Positions 35,536 through 44,301 of a DNA stretch of 64,000 bases are shown one piece after another (positions within the stretch are counted from its first letter, which is position 1; each line of letters begins with the position of its first letter). The notes beneath the pieces were generated by a model. The model was given only the letters and a program-made list of their open reading frames with translations. It was not told where the DNA came from and made no database searches. The stretch comes from Melioribacteraceae bacterium. GTDB taxonomy: Bacteria; Bacteroidota; Ignavibacteria; Ignavibacteriales; Melioribacteraceae. The translations under genes were made by a program, and so were the position numbers. The stretch covers positions 27,864-91,863 of the forward strand of contig BQMY01000083.1 in NCBI GenBank assembly GCA_022181065.1. Reading direction: 5' to 3'.

Positions 35536-37500
35536 TTATTGTCCTTCAATTTTAAAATTATCGGTTCTGAAAGGGTAAACAGGAAGACCGGGAGAGTTAT
35601 ATAAATTCACAAGTGGATAGTTCTTCCATGCATAACGCACAGCTATCGGGTTTTCCACTTCATTACTCCATAACACAATTTTGTCTCCGGATATCTCAGC
35701 GTGAGCCGGATAAAAATTCTCGTCCTCACCCGCGATTTTAAATTCGCGAATATCTTTACTATCGCTCACTCTTAAACCATCATAGACAAAATCAAATGAA
35801 ACTATCGCTTTATCATCCTTAAATTCAACATCTTTATATACAGGTCCGTTAAACGGTAAATCTATTTTGTAGTAATTTTTTAATGCCTTCAGGGCCAGTC
35901 TTCTTCCCACTTCCTGCTTGTTTTTAGGATGGACATCAAAGGGATCACCAATATCGATCGCGGTTGCCATTCCTGTATTCTCAAGAACAAGAGCTTTTGC
36001 CTGTGATTCTCTCAGTGTACCCCAAATCTCACCGTCAACGTTATAACTGCTGAGAGCATAATTTGCCAGCTGAACAAAATAAAAGTGTAAATCTTCATTA
36101 TCAAAATGTGTTCGCCAGTGTTTAATCATACGAGGGAACATTTCACGATATTGAAACGCGTTTCTCGTATTGCTTTCTCCCTGATACCAGATCACACCTG
36201 CTGAACGCATATCACTCAAAGGAGTAATCATTCCGTTAAATAATATTGTTGGATATCTATCAGGATTTGGTCTTTTTGGTGGTTCTTCATCATATTCTGT
36301 CAAATCAACAGCCTTTTTATAAAACCAGTCCCCTTCAAGAGAGATAATCTGCCCATCTGCACTCTTCAGTTCAAACTTGTCATACTTGCCCCACAGTCCT
36401 CCTGATCCATACAGGTCAAGGACTCGCGTGACTATTCTGTTTTTACCGGCTTTGAATACCCCTGGTTTCACAACATATCTCGAAAGTGAATTCCTGCTCA
36501 TCTGATGCCCTGCTTTCTCACCATTTACATAAGTGATATCCATATCCTGCACTGGGCCAATATCTATTGTGATATCATTAACAAGCCAGCTTTCGGGTAT
36601 ATTAACCTCTTTGGCGAACCATACAACACCATCAAATTCCCCGATTGAATCCTCCCAGGCACCGGGTAATGGCATTGTATTCCAACCGGAAACATCCAAT
36701 TCCAACTCAAACCATTTAGTATCACCCGTATAACCGGCGTCATTTTCGTTAAGTTCTTTGAGCCATTCAAAAAAATCTTTTTTATAATCAGAGTTTAGCT
36801 TTTTATATAAATCTGAATCGCTTGCCTTGACCCACTCAATTTTGTTTTTAAGGTCGTTCCGGTCGCTCAACGCTTCTTCGCACATCCATGTTTCAACAGG
36901 TGTACCTCCCTTTGATACATGCACCAGACCTATAGGCACATCTGTTTCCCGATGGATTTTGCGTCCGAAAAAATATCCGACAGCAGAAAAATCCTCTATT
37001 GATTCGGGAGAACATACTTCCCAACCTTTGGTTTTAATGTTTTTCCGAGGTTCAGGAGCAAGGGTGAGAGGAATTTTTAATAATCGAATTTCGGGATAAT
37101 CAGCATTGGATATTTCCTCCTCGTAATTGAGGACTCTTCCCCAACCCGCGAGAGGCATATTCATATTAGATTGCCCGCTGCAGAGCCAAACATCACCGAT
37201 CAAAATGTTTTTTAGTGTTATACTCTTGTTTTTTGAGGACACAACCAGCTCATACGGTCCACCTTCTTTGTGTTCACCAATATCTATACTCCAATTACCC
37301 GATTTATCAGCTTGATTGGTGAAAACCCTTCCATTAAACATAACTTCCACAGCAGAATCAGGTTCAGCCTCTCCCGAGATAGTCAATGATTCACCCCTCT
37401 GCAAAACCATATTATCCGAATAGAGCGAATTTATTTTCAGATCACCTGCAAAAAAGGACATAGCTGTCGCTACAAAGAGTATAGAAACCAGTCTTTTCAT
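35536..37500 (-). CDS. SGNH/SASA-type carbohydrate acetylesterase with inserted jelly-roll domain
   Basis: 654 residues, Sec signal 1-18. Sialate-O-acetylesterase family: nucleophile Ser in WLCSGQSNMNM, IWYQGESN block, and the late Asp/His in DPFDVHPKNKQEVG. Between the two halves of the esterase (about residues 240-390) lies a galactose-binding-like domain (WFELELDVSGWNTMPLP ... WFAKEVNIP). It removes O-acetyl groups from polysaccharide, probably in the periplasm or at the surface. It has no T9SS tail. It lies 2 bases upstream of the PL6 gene, so acetylation is likely a feature of the lyase substrate. Confidence 0.8.
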   Translation of the reverse strand: MKRLVSILFVATAMSFFAGDLKINSLYSDNMVLQRGESLTISGEAEPDSAVEVMFNGRVFTNQADKSGNWSIDIGEHKEGGPYELVVSSKNKSITLKNILIGDVWLCSGQSNMNMPLAGWGRVLNYEEEISNADYPEIRLLKIPLTLAPEPRKNIKTKGWEVCSPESIEDFSAVGYFFGRKIHRETDVPIGLVHVSKGGTPVETWMCEEALSDRNDLKNKIEWVKASDSDLYKKLNSDYKKDFFEWLKELNENDAGYTGDTKWFELELDVSGWNTMPLPGAWEDSIGEFDGVVWFAKEVNIPESWLVNDITIDIGPVQDMDITYVNGEKAGHQMSRNSLSRYVVKPGVFKAGKNRIVTRVLDLYGSGGLWGKYDKFELKSADGQIISLEGDWFYKKAVDLTEYDEEPPKRPNPDRYPTILFNGMITPLSDMRSAGVIWYQGESNTRNAFQYREMFPRMIKHWRTHFDNEDLHFYFVQLANYALSSYNVDGEIWGTLRESQAKALVLENTGMATAIDIGDPFDVHPKNKQEVGRRLALKALKNYYKIDLPFNGPVYKDVEFKDDKAIVSFDFVYDGLRVSDSKDIREFKIAGEDENFYPAHAEISGDKIVLWSNEVENPIAVRYAWKNYPLVNLYNSPGLPVYPFRTDNFKIEGQ

Positions 37501-37661
37501 ATTAATATTCGGTCCTGCTAATATCTCATTTTGTTAGTAAATTTGTGTCCGGATTTCCTCTGACTCAGACGGAGTAATGGAAACAGGCATTTCTTAAAAC
37601 CGGTAAAAATCAAGTATATGAGAATACGCGGTGATTACAGTTATTTGAAAATTAAGATCAA

Positions 37662-37686
37662 GATTCCCGTTTTCACGGGAATGACA
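37662..37686 (+). repeat. Dispersed palindromic repeat, copy 1
   Basis: GATTCCCG-TTTTCA-CGGGAATGACA contains a short hairpin (ATTCCCG / CGGGAAT). It is of the well-known dispersed ATTCCCG...CGGGAAT type found between genes in many bacteria. Confidence 0.6.
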
Positions 37687-37773
37687 ATTAAAAACTATTT
37701 TCATCACCGGTTATAAAAACATTATACTTATAAGGATTTTATCTGATACAGACAGCTATCAATCTTTGGTTTT

Positions 37774-37800
37774 GTCATTCCCGCCCTCGAGCGGGAATCC
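37774..37800 (-). repeat. Dispersed palindromic repeat, copy 2 (inverted)
   Basis: GTCATTCCCG-CCCTCGAG-CGGGAATCC is the same element in the opposite orientation, about 110 bases from copy 1; the pair could also fold together in RNA. Confidence 0.6.
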
Positions 37801-37872
37801 AGTCCTTAAAAGTCTAATTGCTTCAACAGATAAAAACCTCGTCTTAATTCAACATAAAAAAGTTATTTACAA

Positions 37873-37894
37873 CAAAGGGGCACCAGGCCCCTTA
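37873..37894 (-). terminator. Terminator-like hairpin after the hexuronate MFS gene
   Basis: A 7-bp stem (AAGGGGC / GCCCCTT) with a 5-nt loop lies directly after the stop codon at 37899. On the minus strand it is followed by TGTTGTAAATAACTTTTTT, a weak T-rich tail. Confidence 0.5.
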
Positions 37895-37898
37895 AATA

Positions 37899-39155
37899 CT
37901 ATTTTAGATGAACTTTTTTAATTTTTCCGCCAAAGATGTAAACACTCGCGATTCCTAGTGGTACGAGTAATGCGCCCAAGAGGAAGAAAGGCATGTAGCT
38001 GTCAACTACAAGCATTGGAACTGCCCAGGTAGTGATACCAACACCAATCGCCGCGGTTGTACCACCAAGTCCGGCTAATGAACCAACCGATTTACCACTG
38101 AAAAAGTCACTCGGTAAAGTTTGGATATTACCGATTGCCGTCTGGAATCCGAAGAGAATAAAAGTGATGAGTAGAATTGCGTACATCGGCGTACTGGCAA
38201 CGGAAGTGAGAATAAGTGAAGGAAGCATAATGGCACCACCAATTAAAATCGCGCCTTTTCGTGCTTTGTCAACATTCCAGCCAGACTTCATCCATTTGCC
38301 CGACAGCCATCCGCCGAAAATTGCTCCGGAAGCTGCGCCAACATAAGGCATCCATGCGAAAGTACCAATATCCTTAATACTAAAACCGAACTTTTCTGCA
38401 AGATATATCGGTAGCCAGAACACAAATAACCACCATATCGGGTCGAGGAAAAAGCGTGACGCAAGCACAGCCCACGATTCTTTCTGCTTTAATATCTGCA
38501 TCCAGCTCATTCCCGGAGCATCCGATTTTTCTTCTTTCTGATCTTCAAGGATATAATCTTTTTCTTCCTCGGTTATCCAGGGATGGTCAACCGGTAACTT
38601 TTTGTTAATAACCAACCAGGGAATTATCCATAATAACCCGAGTGCGCCAAGAACAACAAATGTTAATTGCCATCCAATCCACAAATACAGAAACGCAATC
38701 AGTGGGGGTGAAATAATAGATCCGGCAGATGCACCTGAATTAAATATCCCCTGTGCGAGGGCTCTTTCCTTTATCGGGAACCACTCGGCGTTTGACTTGG
38801 TAGCACCTGGCCAGTTACCCGCTTCACCCAATCCGAGTAAAAAGCGAAATATACTGAAACTCATCATCCCGCGCGCAATTGCGTGAAGACCTACAGATAC
38901 CGACCAAAGCAGGATCGAGAATACAAAACCCGCGCGTGTGCCGATCCAGTCGTAAAGCTTTCCCGAAAGTGTCTGACTAACAGCATAAGCAATCGTAAAC
39001 ATTATCGCAATTGCCGAATAATCTTCCTTGGTCATGCCCAAATCTTTAGAGATTTCAGGCCACATAATGGAAAGTGCGCCACGATCAATATAATTGATAA
39101 TTGTCGCAATGGCTACCAGACCAATTATGTACCAGCGTAAACCTTTTATTTTCAT
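37899..39155 (-). CDS. MFS hexuronate/DEH transporter (ACS family, ExuT-like)
   Basis: 418 residues with 12 predicted membrane segments. The N-terminus ATIINYIDRGALSIMWPEI and the loop GLGEAGNWPGATKSNAEWFP are characteristic of the anion:cation symporter (ExuT/GudP) branch, which imports hexuronates and, in alginate users, unsaturated monouronate or DEH. Its place directly after kdgF and the PL17 gene supports uptake of the alginate monomer. GGAG is 11 bases before the ATG. Confidence 0.88.
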   Translation of the reverse strand: MKIKGLRWYIIGLVAIATIINYIDRGALSIMWPEISKDLGMTKEDYSAIAIMFTIAYAVSQTLSGKLYDWIGTRAGFVFSILLWSVSVGLHAIARGMMSFSIFRFLLGLGEAGNWPGATKSNAEWFPIKERALAQGIFNSGASAGSIISPPLIAFLYLWIGWQLTFVVLGALGLLWIIPWLVINKKLPVDHPWITEEEKDYILEDQKEEKSDAPGMSWMQILKQKESWAVLASRFFLDPIWWLFVFWLPIYLAEKFGFSIKDIGTFAWMPYVGAASGAIFGGWLSGKWMKSGWNVDKARKGAILIGGAIMLPSLILTSVASTPMYAILLITFILFGFQTAIGNIQTLPSDFFSGKSVGSLAGLGGTTAAIGVGITTWAVPMLVVDSYMPFFLLGALLVPLGIASVYIFGGKIKKVHLK

Positions 39156-39174
39156 GATAAACTATAGCTCCAAT

Positions 39175-39537
39175 TTAGTCTTTGTATCCGGCTTCGCCTG
39201 CGAGAAAATCTTCACGAACCGGTGAAAAAACATCGATAAGTATTCCTTCTTCCAGGCAAACAGCGCCATGATCAAGATTCGGACGAACATAAAATCCATC
39301 ACCGGCTTCCAGCACCTGTTTTTCACCATCTATATTAACTTCAAATTTTCCACTTACCACATAAGTTGTCTGGGAGTGAAAATGTTGATGATTAACACCA
39401 ATTCCACCTTTTTCAAAGTGAACCTGAACCATCATTATCTCATCATTATATCCCATGATCTTGCGTTTGAGTCCTTTTGTAACCGGCACCCACTCCATTT
39501 TGCCGGAAAGCGTAAATTTTTCGTTTTCGTATTTCAT
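39175..39537 (-). CDS. kdgF: KdgF-type cupin, unsaturated uronate linearising enzyme
   Basis: 120 residues, single cupin. Metal ligands are visible in NHQHFHSQTTYVVSGKF and DHGAVC, and the C-terminal phrase DVFSPVREDFL is the KdgF hallmark. KdgF converts the 4,5-unsaturated monouronate released by lyases to the open-chain 5-keto form (DEH/DKI), which otherwise forms slowly on its own. It lies between the PL17 gene (10 bases) and the MFS gene. No signal peptide, so cytoplasmic. Confidence 0.9.
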   Translation of the reverse strand: MKYENEKFTLSGKMEWVPVTKGLKRKIMGYNDEIMMVQVHFEKGGIGVNHQHFHSQTTYVVSGKFEVNIDGEKQVLEAGDGFYVRPNLDHGAVCLEEGILIDVFSPVREDFLAGEAGYKD

Positions 39538-39547
39538 CTGTAAATCC

Positions 39548-41734
39548 TTATTTTTTTAATAGAAACAGCGGACCGGTCCATGTGAAAACATTTTCGCCAA
39601 TACTAACTGAGTGGCTTGTATCGTTCCCCGGATCACTGTTGGCAATACACAACACCCAGTCGATATCTTTTTTACCCTTGATCTCAACTACAGAATAATC
39701 TTCATCCGATTTCAACACGTTTAATTCCTCAAATGTTGAGTATGAATCTTTCGTGAATTCTTTGGTTGGATCAAATATACCGTGGGGTTCTACAATATTT
39801 ACAAAAGTGAAATTATCATCAACCCTGCGACGCATCATACCGGGATCGTTACGCAAGTTGAAATCAGGGTCCTCTGCTCCAATCATTGTAAAAAACACCT
39901 TCGATTTTTCATCTGTGTTCGAAACAATTGAATAGAAACGGTTACCGTTCCACCAGGTAAAAATCCCGGTTTCCTTTGGTTCAGCTTCTGCGGTTTTCCA
40001 TAGATGCTGATAGCCGTTCGCTTTACCCATTTTGTTCAGCTGATCAGTAAATGGGGTATATTCATAATTAGAGTAAATAAAATGCCCTTTGTAATAGAAA
40101 GGCATATCATAAGTATGTTCTTTTTCCGATTCAACACGATAAACATCGATTAAAGCTGGTTTTAGCAGAATTTCATCATTAACCATAACAATTGTACGAT
40201 GCATTTTCACACCTTTATAGGCGTTGTTTTCCTTTGCGCTAACGTATTGCAAATCGGGATTTTCAGAGTTGAATAAATAGCGATCGGAATGATGTTTCTC
40301 AGACTCTTTCCTCTTTCCGTTATACTGACTTTTTTCATCCACAACGAGAGTGTTATGCGCAACCGTCAACAATGCGTAAGTTTTATTTTCCGGCAGATAT
40401 CTTCCACCCCATTTCTGAACCACATTCAGGAATCTTGCCGCACCGTAATCCTGGATAATCTCGCGTCCCTGGTCGTAAAACAAAAATGTTAATTTGTCGT
40501 AATGACCATGAGAAAGCCCGTGTGTGCCATATTTGAAAAACATTGTTTCCTGATCATCAGGTGTGCCGTGACGTAAAATTCCAACACCCCCCTGCTTACC
40601 ATCCGGACCATCGGTAAATTGCACGCTCTGCCAGTCGAATTGCGGAGGATTCGGGTTTTTTGCTAATCCTTTTACAACCGCGAGACCGGAGCCTGTCAGC
40701 GAAACTTCATTATGAAGTTTGGCGATACTTAGTAAATGATCGTCGTTTTCGTAATGGTCATAAACAAAGTTTACGGCAAATATCAATTCCGGCGAAAGCC
40801 ATGTTTTTTCCTTAAGGGCGTCATTGATCGGAATAAATTCGCCATTGGTGTAAGTAACCTGCAATGCGGAATAGAGTGCTTTTTTCAGGATAGAATCGCG
40901 GTATTTGTAAATACCGAGATCAGGCAGGTTATTGTGCAAAACTTCGGCATAAATGAAAAACGGCCACAAGGCATATCTTACGTAGTACCCGCCTTCGGTG
41001 TAATATCCGTCAGGCGAAAAAAGAAGATCAAGCTGAGCCATAAAACCTGTTTTTTTATCAAGTTTTGAACCATACAAAGATTTTTGAACCAGATCATAAT
41101 CTTCCATTATGAGTCCCGCCATACCAACAGCAGCGACAATCCAGGTACCATGGTTATGGATTAGATCAAACTCGTGAGTACACTCTTCAAGGAAAAACTT
41201 CGTCATCGGACGGAATATATTCTTCTCGAATAATTCTCTGTCTTCAGCAGAAAGCCAGTCATAAATACAATCATACGCCTGAATTGTATGAAGCATCCAT
41301 ACGGTTTCATTCAAACTTTGCCAGAACATTCTACCCGGAGTCTGCTGTTTCCCCTCAGGATGTTCACCCAAACCGGGATACATTTCAGCGTACTTGTACA
41401 ACATCGTTTTTATAAATTCGGCGTATTGTTCTTCACCTGTGATCTGGTAGAGTAAACCCGCCTGATACATTTCATTGTAATTCTGCTTGTGGCGTTCATG
41501 AGTATATCCACCACCGGCATCTTTAGGCATCGGCACATCCATCGGGGAGTTCATGGCGTTTTCCACAAACTCCTTTGCCAGATTAACCGATTTATCCATC
41601 ATCGGATATTCACCGATATTCTCTTTTATCTCATTGGCGGCATCCCCGGTAAGAACAAGATTAGGATGACTACGTTGCGCAACAACGATTGATACCAATA
41701 TTAAAAGTATTAAACCTGTTTTTTTGATCATCAT
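39548..41734 (-). CDS. PL17 oligoalginate lyase (exo-type)
   Basis: About 728 residues. I chose the ATG at 41734 (a second ATG follows immediately), with AAGGA just upstream; the longer frame overlaps the SDR gene. A Sec signal (KKTGLILLILVSIVVAQ) is followed by an alpha/alpha toroid and beta-sandwich. PL17 landmarks are IHNHGTWIVAAVGM with Asn/His, YYTEGGYYVRYALWPFF with the catalytic Tyr region, and GLSHGHYDKLTFLFYDQG. Family members release unsaturated monouronate from alginate oligomers. It is followed by kdgF and the hexuronate MFS and preceded by the reductase, forming a compact DEH module. Confidence 0.9.
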   Translation of the reverse strand: MMIKKTGLILLILVSIVVAQRSHPNLVLTGDAANEIKENIGEYPMMDKSVNLAKEFVENAMNSPMDVPMPKDAGGGYTHERHKQNYNEMYQAGLLYQITGEEQYAEFIKTMLYKYAEMYPGLGEHPEGKQQTPGRMFWQSLNETVWMLHTIQAYDCIYDWLSAEDRELFEKNIFRPMTKFFLEECTHEFDLIHNHGTWIVAAVGMAGLIMEDYDLVQKSLYGSKLDKKTGFMAQLDLLFSPDGYYTEGGYYVRYALWPFFIYAEVLHNNLPDLGIYKYRDSILKKALYSALQVTYTNGEFIPINDALKEKTWLSPELIFAVNFVYDHYENDDHLLSIAKLHNEVSLTGSGLAVVKGLAKNPNPPQFDWQSVQFTDGPDGKQGGVGILRHGTPDDQETMFFKYGTHGLSHGHYDKLTFLFYDQGREIIQDYGAARFLNVVQKWGGRYLPENKTYALLTVAHNTLVVDEKSQYNGKRKESEKHHSDRYLFNSENPDLQYVSAKENNAYKGVKMHRTIVMVNDEILLKPALIDVYRVESEKEHTYDMPFYYKGHFIYSNYEYTPFTDQLNKMGKANGYQHLWKTAEAEPKETGIFTWWNGNRFYSIVSNTDEKSKVFFTMIGAEDPDFNLRNDPGMMRRRVDDNFTFVNIVEPHGIFDPTKEFTKDSYSTFEELNVLKSDEDYSVVEIKGKKDIDWVLCIANSDPGNDTSHSVSIGENVFTWTGPLFLLKK

Positions 41735-41744
41735 TAGTCCTTTT

Positions 41745-42500
41745 TTAGATAAAATATGTTCCACCGTTAATTTCCACACTTGCACCTGTAATGAATGAAG
41801 CTTCGTCTGAGGCAAGGTAAGTTACAAGATCTGCGACTTCAGGAGCCTCACCTTCTCTTCTTAATGGTGTTCCACCTGCAACTTTTTCACGAACTTCAGG
41901 TTTTGTGAATGTATCATGGAATGTTGTATTGATCATACCGGGAGACACACAATTTACACGAATACCTTTCGGACCAAGTTCTTTCGCCAAACCGCGCGTA
42001 AATGTAAGAACTCCACCTTTTGAGGTAGCGTACGCGCTCGCGCCCGGACCACCACCATCACGCGCTGCCTGTGATGAAAAGTTAACAATCGCGCCACCCT
42101 CGGGCATGTATGGTAATACAGCTTTGGTTACCATAAATACGGTTCCCAGGTTCAAAGTCATTAGGAAATTCCAGAACTCCCAATCCATTTCTTCCATTGT
42201 TTTCCGCGCGACCAATCCTCCTGCGACATTTACAAGAACATTGATTTCACCGCCAAAAGCTTCACGGCACTTACCAACAAGATTGTCGACATCGGGTTGT
42301 TTTGTCATATCACCCTGAACAATAATTGCTTTACCGCCAATTTCGTTTATCATACTTAAAGTAGTTTCGGCATCATCTTTATTGTCGAAATAATTTATAC
42401 AAACCGCTGCTCCGGCTTTTGCGAGTTTTAGTGAAACCTGTCTTCCTATATCTCTTGCGCCTCCGGTAATGAGGGCAACTTTTCCATTGAAATCTTGCAT
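41745..42500 (-). CDS. SDR-family oxidoreductase, likely DEH reductase
   Basis: 251 residues, classical short-chain dehydrogenase: cofactor loop TGGARDIGRQ, NVAGG, catalytic Ser/Tyr/Lys in NFSSQAARDGGGPGASAYATSKGG, and the SPGMINT segment. FabG-like alone, but its place between the PL17 and the GntR genes, next to kdgF and kdgK, makes reduction of DEH to 2-keto-3-deoxygluconate the likely reaction. The GAR in the loop would permit NADPH, but cofactor use is not decided by sequence. GGAG before the ATG. Confidence 0.8.
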   Translation of the reverse strand: MQDFNGKVALITGGARDIGRQVSLKLAKAGAAVCINYFDNKDDAETTLSMINEIGGKAIIVQGDMTKQPDVDNLVGKCREAFGGEINVLVNVAGGLVARKTMEEMDWEFWNFLMTLNLGTVFMVTKAVLPYMPEGGAIVNFSSQAARDGGGPGASAYATSKGGVLTFTRGLAKELGPKGIRVNCVSPGMINTTFHDTFTKPEVREKVAGGTPLRREGEAPEVADLVTYLASDEASFITGASVEINGGTYFI

Positions 42501-42501
42501 A

Positions 42502-43233
42502 TTAATCTCCTTTTTTTAATTCGCCAAGTTTTTGTAAAGTGGTGATGGCGTGTTCTTCTGCTATTTTCAAATGTTCTGTCATCCTTGCGTGAGCTAATTG
42601 GGCGTCCCCTTTTATCACAGCATCAAGAATTTTTTCGTGCCAGATAACCGCGCTTTCCTTCGCGTCATCAACCTTGGCATAAACGGTTGATTTTACTTCC
42701 GGCATTAATTCCTGCACAGGCTTGAGCAGCAATGGTACAACTTTATTTTGCGTTGCCTGGGCAAGGTGGTGGTGAAAATTCATATCAAGTGTTGCCAATT
42801 CTTTATAATCACCCTCATAAATTTCGAGCGCATGAATATCTTCCTTTAGCTGCTCAATATTTTCAGCCGTGTGGTGCAAAGCGGCTTCATACGCAATAGA
42901 GGGCTCAATTATCAAACGGGCTTTAACAAGGTCTATCATATAATACTTGTCGAGCCTCATCTGGAGATATTTCGAAAGTGGCGCGGAAACACTCTCCGAT
43001 GTTATTTCATTAACAAAAATACCTCGCCCTTTCTCAACATAAACCAAACCTTTAGCGGCAAGTGATTGCATGGCTTCTCGCACAGAGGTGCGGCTTGCGC
43101 CAAACTGTTGGCACAATTCGTTTTCACTCGGCAGTTTTTCGCCGGGGGCAATCTTTTTTGTAAGAATTACCTGTTCAATTTGCTCAACAATTAATTCTTT
43201 TATTGAAATACGCTCACCAACTTGTTTAAACAT
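42502..43233 (-). CDS. GntR/FadR-family regulator of uronate use
   Basis: 243 residues: winged helix (about 10-75; PGEKLPSENELCQQFGASRTSVREAMQSL) plus a helical FCD effector domain with the metal-ligand pattern DMNFHHHLAQ. UxuR/KdgR-like FadR-type repressors respond to KDG or uronates. It lies one base from the SDR gene and 14 from kdgK, so it is co-transcribed with the pathway it should control. No obvious palindromic site was found in this compact stretch. GGAG before the ATG. Confidence 0.87.
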   Translation of the reverse strand: MFKQVGERISIKELIVEQIEQVILTKKIAPGEKLPSENELCQQFGASRTSVREAMQSLAAKGLVYVEKGRGIFVNEITSESVSAPLSKYLQMRLDKYYMIDLVKARLIIEPSIAYEAALHHTAENIEQLKEDIHALEIYEGDYKELATLDMNFHHHLAQATQNKVVPLLLKPVQELMPEVKSTVYAKVDDAKESAVIWHEKILDAVIKGDAQLAHARMTEHLKIAEEHAITTLQKLGELKKGD

Positions 43234-43247
43234 TATATCTCCAATAA

Positions 43248-44282
43248 TTATCTTTCAACTCTTCCCGAGCCGCCGCTTTTAATCAGCTTAGTAACTTCAT
43301 CAACCGATACAAGGTTAAAATCACCCGGGATTGTTTGTTTGAGACAGGAAGCCGCTACCGCGAACTCAATTGCGTCTTTAGTCGATTCTTTACTCAACAG
43401 ACCATAAATCAGTCCGCCTGCGAACGAATCACCTCCGCCAACTCTGTCAACCAATTTAATTTTGTATCTTGTGGTGCGGTACGGAACTGCGCAATCTTTT
43501 TCATCAAGCATCATTGCGCTCCAGCCGTTCTCAGATGCCGAGAAACTCTCACGCAAAGTTATAGCTACTACTTTAAATTTGAAAGTATCTTTTAATTTTT
43601 TCGCCAGCTCAAAATATCCTTTTTCGTTCAATTCGGCGCTTTCAACATCTGTATCTTCCGGTTCAATACCGAGTGATTTTTCAGCGTCTTCTTCATTTGC
43701 GATGCAAACATCCACATATTCCATAAGCGGACGCATGACTACCTGAGCTTCCTCTTCTGTCCACATTTTTTTTCGGAAGTTCAAATCACAACTGATTGTA
43801 ATACCCTTTGATTTCGCGACCTCACAAGCTTTTTTAAGAGCTACCTGAGCCTTTTCACCTAACGCTGGAGTGATCCCCGTCCAATGGAACCAGTCTTTTC
43901 CTTCAAATATCTCTTCCCAGTTATATTCATCAGGATTAGCCTGACTTACAGCCGAGTCGTTCCTGTCGTAAACAACTTTCGAAGCTCTCTGACTTGCGCC
44001 TGTTTCGAGAAAATATACTCCTACTCTGGCTCCACCTCGTACAATATTTTCGGTATTAACCCCAAAACGCCTGAGGCTGTTAACCGCCGCCTGCCCGATT
44101 TCATGTTGGGGCAGTTTGCTAACGAACCAGCTTTCCAATCCGTAATTAGAAAGCGAAACCGCAACGTTTGCTTCTCCCCCGCCATAAACCGCGTCAAAAG
44201 ATTGCGCCTGAACAAATCTCGTGAAGCCCGGAGTTGATAATCTCAACATAATTTCACCAAAAGTAACAACTTTTCCCGGCAT
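43248..44282 (-). CDS. kdgK: 2-keto-3-deoxygluconate kinase, PfkB family
   Basis: About 344 residues from the ATG at 44282, which has AGAGGA upstream; a 23-codon extension overlaps the lyase gene and is unlikely. PfkB sugar kinase with GEIMLRLS, VYGGGEANVAVSLSNYG, SCDLNFRKKMW (the KdgK substrate segment) and the catalytic signature DRVGGGDSFAGG. It phosphorylates KDG to KDPG, the substrate of the aldolase at 30913. Cytoplasmic. Confidence 0.92.
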   Translation of the reverse strand: MPGKVVTFGEIMLRLSTPGFTRFVQAQSFDAVYGGGEANVAVSLSNYGLESWFVSKLPQHEIGQAAVNSLRRFGVNTENIVRGGARVGVYFLETGASQRASKVVYDRNDSAVSQANPDEYNWEEIFEGKDWFHWTGITPALGEKAQVALKKACEVAKSKGITISCDLNFRKKMWTEEEAQVVMRPLMEYVDVCIANEEDAEKSLGIEPEDTDVESAELNEKGYFELAKKLKDTFKFKVVAITLRESFSASENGWSAMMLDEKDCAVPYRTTRYKIKLVDRVGGGDSFAGGLIYGLLSKESTKDAIEFAVAASCLKQTIPGDFNLVSVDEVTKLIKSGGSGRVER

Positions 44283-44301
44283 AATTTTTCCTCTATTTAA
44301 T

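Larger units (their letters stand above)
37501..37898. other. Intergenic region between the MFS and acetylesterase genes
   Basis: 398 bases with no supported gene. It holds the terminator-like hairpin after the MFS gene and two oppositely oriented copies of a GGGAAT-type palindromic repeat. The promoter for the 37500-28314 gene run should lie here, but no convincing box pair was found. Confidence 0.6.

Noticed and set aside
41905..42318. 137-codon plus-strand frame across the SDR gene
   Set aside because: Antisense to a well-recognised SDR; composition is that of a shadow frame.
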